A stretch of 64,000 bases of DNA from Acidovorax sp. DW039 (GTDB lineage: Bacteria; Pseudomonadota; Gammaproteobacteria; Burkholderiales; Burkholderiaceae_C), in assembly GCF_037101375.1 (NCBI RefSeq), contig NZ_AP029019.1:1240001-1304000 (forward strand), written 5' to 3'. Shown piece after piece: positions 61,372 to 64,000 of the stretch. The notes beneath the pieces were generated by a model. That model had not been told where the DNA came from. It worked only from the letters and a program-made list of their open reading frames with translations, and did no database searches. Each line of letters starts with the position of its first letter. Within the stretch, counting starts at the first letter, position 1. The position numbers and the translations under genes are program-made.

Positions 61372-63189
61372 TCAGGCTGTGAACTGCAGCTCTGCCAGCT
61401 TGGCGTACACACCCTTGGCCGCCACCAGTTCTGCATGCGTGCCTTGCTCCACCATGCGGCCGTGCTCCAGCACCACGATGCGGTCTGCGTTCTGCACCGT
61501 GGCCAGACGGTGTGCAATGACCAGGGTCGTGCGCTGGCCGGTGTGGCGCTGCATGGCGGTATCCAGCGCCGCTTGCACCATGCGTTCGCTTTCGGCGTCC
61601 AGCGCGCTGGTAGCCTCGTCCAGAAGCAGCAAGGGCGGGTTCTTGAGGATAGCGCGCGCGATAGCAATACGCTGCTTTTGGCCCCCGGAGAGCCGAACAC
61701 CGCGCTCACCCAGGAAGGTGTCATAGCCTTGCGGAAGCGCCATGATGAAATCGTCCGCAAACGCTGCCTTTGCAGCGTCTCGCACTTCTTGCAGGCTGGC
61801 ACCGGGCTTGCCGTACCGGATGTTCTCCAGCGCGCTGGCCCCGAAGATGACCGCATCTTGCGGCACCGTTCCGATCTGGCCGCGCAGGGTGTCCAATGCC
61901 AACGTGCGAATGTCTTGCCCGTTCAGAAAAATGCCGCAGGGCTGGGGGTCTGCCGCCATAGGGTCCACGTCGTAAAAACGCTGCAGCAACTGGAACACCG
62001 TGGTTTTGCCAGCGCCGCTGGCTCCCACCAGTGCCACGGTCTCTCCAGGCGCCAAGGACAGCGAAAAATCCGCCAACGCAGGCTTTTCGGGGCGAGAGGG
62101 ATAGCGAAACTGCACGTTGCGAAACTCCACTGCCAAACCCTTGCCGGTATGCGGCAGAGGTTGGGGGTGCGCAGGTTCTTCTACCGGCGAGCGGCTTGCC
62201 AGCAGCTCCATCAGCCGTTCAGTGGCTCCTGCCGCACGCAGCAGGTCGCCATACACCTCGCCCAGCACAGCCACCGCACCGGCCAGAAGCATCACATACA
62301 CCACCGTCTGCCCCAGGTGGCCTGCGGTCATCTCGCCCGCCAGTACGGCCTGCGTCCCCCGGTACAAGCCCCACAGCAGAAGCGCTGCATTGGCAATGAT
62401 GATGAAGGCCACCAGCACAGAGCGGGCACGGGTGCGTTGCACCGCGGTATGAAAGGCGTTTTCTGAGGCCGAGGCAAAGCGCTGTGTTTCCAGCTTTTCC
62501 GCGGTGTAGCTCTGCACCACCGGAATGGCATTGAGCACCTCTGCCGCAATCGCGCTGGAGTCCGCCACGCGGTCCTGGCTGTCACGCGACAGTCGCCGCA
62601 CCCGCCTGCCGATCCACATGGCCGGAAGCACAACCACGAGCAAGGCGAGCAGCACCACAGACATCACATAGGGATTCGTCCACACCAGCATGCCCAGTGC
62701 CCCCAGGCCTGTGACTGCATTGCGCAACCCCATGGAAAGGGACGAGCCCACAACGGTCTGCACCAGGGTGGTGTCTGCGGTGAGGCGGGATAACACCTCT
62801 CCGGTCTGGGTGCTTTCAAAGAACTGTGGGCTTTGCCTGAGCACATGGCTGTAAACGGCCTGGCGCAGGTCTGCGGTCACGCGTTCGCCCAGCCAGCTCA
62901 CGGCATAAAACCGTGCGGCAGAGAACACCCCGAGCGCCACGGCCACCAGAAAGAGCGCACCAAAGTGTCCCTGCAGAGCCATGGCCTGGGAGCCTCTGTC
63001 GCCACTGAGCCCGGTGTCGATCAGGTCGCGCAGCGCCAGCGGAAATGCAAGTGTGGCCAGAGCCGCCATGACCAGGCAAACCAAGGACCAGGCGATGCGA
63101 CCCCTGTAGGGCCGCAGGAAAGGCAGAAGCCCGGACAGTGAACGGGGTGCGCCCCGTGGAGCGGATGAAGAGGAGTTTGTTGGGGCCAT
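61372..63189 (-). CDS. ABC exporter, MsbA-like fused permease-ATPase
   Basis: 605 aa half-transporter. Six membrane helices (about 30-310), then ATPase with Walker A GASGAGKTT (about 390), signature LSGGQKQR, Walker B LLLLDEATSALD and the H loop VIAHRL. Insert RPSVEEPAHPQPLPHTG before the ATPase. Exports lipid, drug or peptide. Substrate not determined; the closest named type is MsbA-like but LPS transport is not demonstrated by context (no waaA, lpxK neighbour). Confidence 0.9.
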   Translation of the reverse strand: MAPTNSSSSAPRGAPRSLSGLLPFLRPYRGRIAWSLVCLVMAALATLAFPLALRDLIDTGLSGDRGSQAMALQGHFGALFLVAVALGVFSAARFYAVSWLGERVTADLRQAVYSHVLRQSPQFFESTQTGEVLSRLTADTTLVQTVVGSSLSMGLRNAVTGLGALGMLVWTNPYVMSVVLLALLVVVLPAMWIGRRVRRLSRDSQDRVADSSAIAAEVLNAIPVVQSYTAEKLETQRFASASENAFHTAVQRTRARSVLVAFIIIANAALLLWGLYRGTQAVLAGEMTAGHLGQTVVYVMLLAGAVAVLGEVYGDLLRAAGATERLMELLASRSPVEEPAHPQPLPHTGKGLAVEFRNVQFRYPSRPEKPALADFSLSLAPGETVALVGASGAGKTTVFQLLQRFYDVDPMAADPQPCGIFLNGQDIRTLALDTLRGQIGTVPQDAVIFGASALENIRYGKPGASLQEVRDAAKAAFADDFIMALPQGYDTFLGERGVRLSGGQKQRIAIARAILKNPPLLLLDEATSALDAESERMVQAALDTAMQRHTGQRTTLVIAHRLATVQNADRIVVLEHGRMVEQGTHAELVAAKGVYAKLAELQFTA

Positions 63190-63446
63190 GAGGCGGATGG
63201 ATGAGGGAGCGGGTGCGGTGCAGGGCTTCAGCGGGATGCCAGTACCTGCGCGACATACATGCTAGGGGTTTTCATGTATCGCTGGGTATCGCTGGGGTGG
63301 GGTCATTGTCTCGGCATTAATACATAGGCATTACTCCCAGTATCTGCCGACCCGCCTCGGCGCATACGATGCAACGCAGTCAAGGGCGACGCTGTGCGCC
63401 TGACCTGTCGAGCTTTCATCCTGCACCACGGAGTAACCCAGGCGCA

Positions 63447-64000
63447 ATGAGTGACGTCATCCTTGAAACCCAGAGCCTGACCAAAGAGTTCAAAGGCTTC
63501 ACCGCTGTCAGCAACGTCAATCTGGCTGTGCGCCGGGGTTCGATACATGCACTGATTGGACCGAATGGTGCGGGCAAGACCACATGCTTCAATCTGCTCA
63601 CCAAGTTTCTGGTGCCCACCTCGGGGGTGATCCGCTTCAACGGGCAGGACATCACTGCTGAGGCGCCCGCGCAGATTGCGCGCAGGGGTGTGATTCGATC
63701 CTTCCAGATTTCTGCAGTGTTTCCGCACCTCACGCTCTTGGAAAACGTACGGCTCGGGTTGCAGCGCAAGCTGGGCACGTCTTTTCATTTCTGGCGCAGC
63801 GAACGCACCCTGCACCAGCTGGACGATCGGGCCATGCAATTGCTGGCAGAGGTGGGGCTGGAAGACCTTGCCGATGAGGTGACCGTGAACCTGCCTTATG
63901 GCCGCAAGCGCGCTCTGGAGATTGCCACCACGCTCTCCATGGAGCCCGAGCTGATGCTGCTGGACGAGCCCACCCAAGGCATGGGGCATGAGGATGTAGA
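63447..64000 (+). CDS. ABC transporter ATP-binding protein, LivG type (3' end outside window)
   Basis: 184 residues visible of about 250. Walker A GPNGAGKTT (about residues 38-46), Q loop FQISAVFPHLTLLENV, signature LPYGRKRALEIA (where most ABC ATPases have LSGGQ), Walker B LMLLDEPTQGMG. The LPYG signature is normal for LivG/UrtD. ATG 63447 gives MSDVILETQSLTKEF. The frame has no stop before the window end. Likely part of a branched-chain amino acid or urea uptake operon continuing to the right. Confidence 0.9.
   Translation, partial: MSDVILETQSLTKEFKGFTAVSNVNLAVRRGSIHALIGPNGAGKTTCFNLLTKFLVPTSGVIRFNGQDITAEAPAQIARRGVIRSFQISAVFPHLTLLENVRLGLQRKLGTSFHFWRSERTLHQLDDRAMQLLAEVGLEDLADEVTVNLPYGRKRALEIATTLSMEPELMLLDEPTQGMGHEDV

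Noticed and set aside
63303..63989. Minus-strand frame opposite the LivG-like gene.
   Set aside because: Antisense shadow; the plus frame holds Walker A, LPYG signature and Walker B.

Overview
The window is a GC-rich chromosomal segment from a betaproteobacterium, most likely Burkholderiales / Comamonadaceae (Acidovorax-like). This rests on gene order (accB-accC-prmA-DUF3426-pfkB; ampD-pilR-pilS-PP0621-ccsA next to ffh; qseE-qseG-qseF next to opgGH), an Ala/Lys-rich histone H1-like protein, a Bug/TctC solute-binding protein, and short AGCTATC / GCGCTWGC intergenic repeats typical of that family. I see 56 protein genes, two of them cut by the window ends. I see no rRNA, tRNA, CRISPR array, prophage or complete insertion sequence.

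Layout. 1-840: 3' end of an HNH nuclease gene, then hairpin-rich non-coding DNA with a 112-bp structured repeat. 841-7342: tamA-tamB outer-membrane translocation module. 7471-9857: MoxR ATPase, small membrane protein and CoxE-type VWA protein. 9963-13186: cytochrome c4 and small DUF4124, DUF3429 and DUF1841 genes. 13259-18840: IclR-type regulator divergent from pcaI-pcaJ-pcaF, an SDR and a Bug-type binding protein (3-oxoadipate branch of aromatic degradation), with two candidate operators between. 19192-26034: a conserved 200-residue protein, a TlpA-like thioredoxin, accB-accC, prmA, a zinc-ribbon/DUF3426 protein and a PfkB kinase. 26265-31302: histone H1-like gene with a 20-copy 21-bp repeat, then nrdB and nrdA behind a pair of NrdR boxes. 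31676-36545: ampD, pilR, pilS, PP0621-like and ccsA-like genes, tightly packed. 36658-39038: ffh and a legumain-like (C13) lipoprotein. 39384-46905: glrK-qseG-glrR and opgG-opgH, all on the minus strand. 46954-49678: miaB, a small secreted protein and a TRIC-type channel. 49771-54386: iron-uptake operon (TonB receptor, PepSY protein, two membrane proteins) behind a Fur-like site. 54693-64000: YciI, CPA2 antiporter, LysE exporter, orphan ParA, MaoC hydratase, DUF4148, LysR regulator, trmL, an ABC exporter and the start of a LivG-like ATPase.

Most of the region is housekeeping. The signals that the gene families do not explain are (a) a roughly 110-bp inverted-repeat element present twice in full and once decayed, each time just after the stop codon of a minus-strand gene; (b) nested duplications readable from synonymous codons in the histone H1-like repeat; (c) a GAFTDA in place of GAFTGA in the GlrR-type activator; (d) a 12-bp perfect inverted repeat ahead of the histone gene; and (e) a possible lipobox on TamA. 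All domain calls are from reading motifs and family knowledge; no database search was run.
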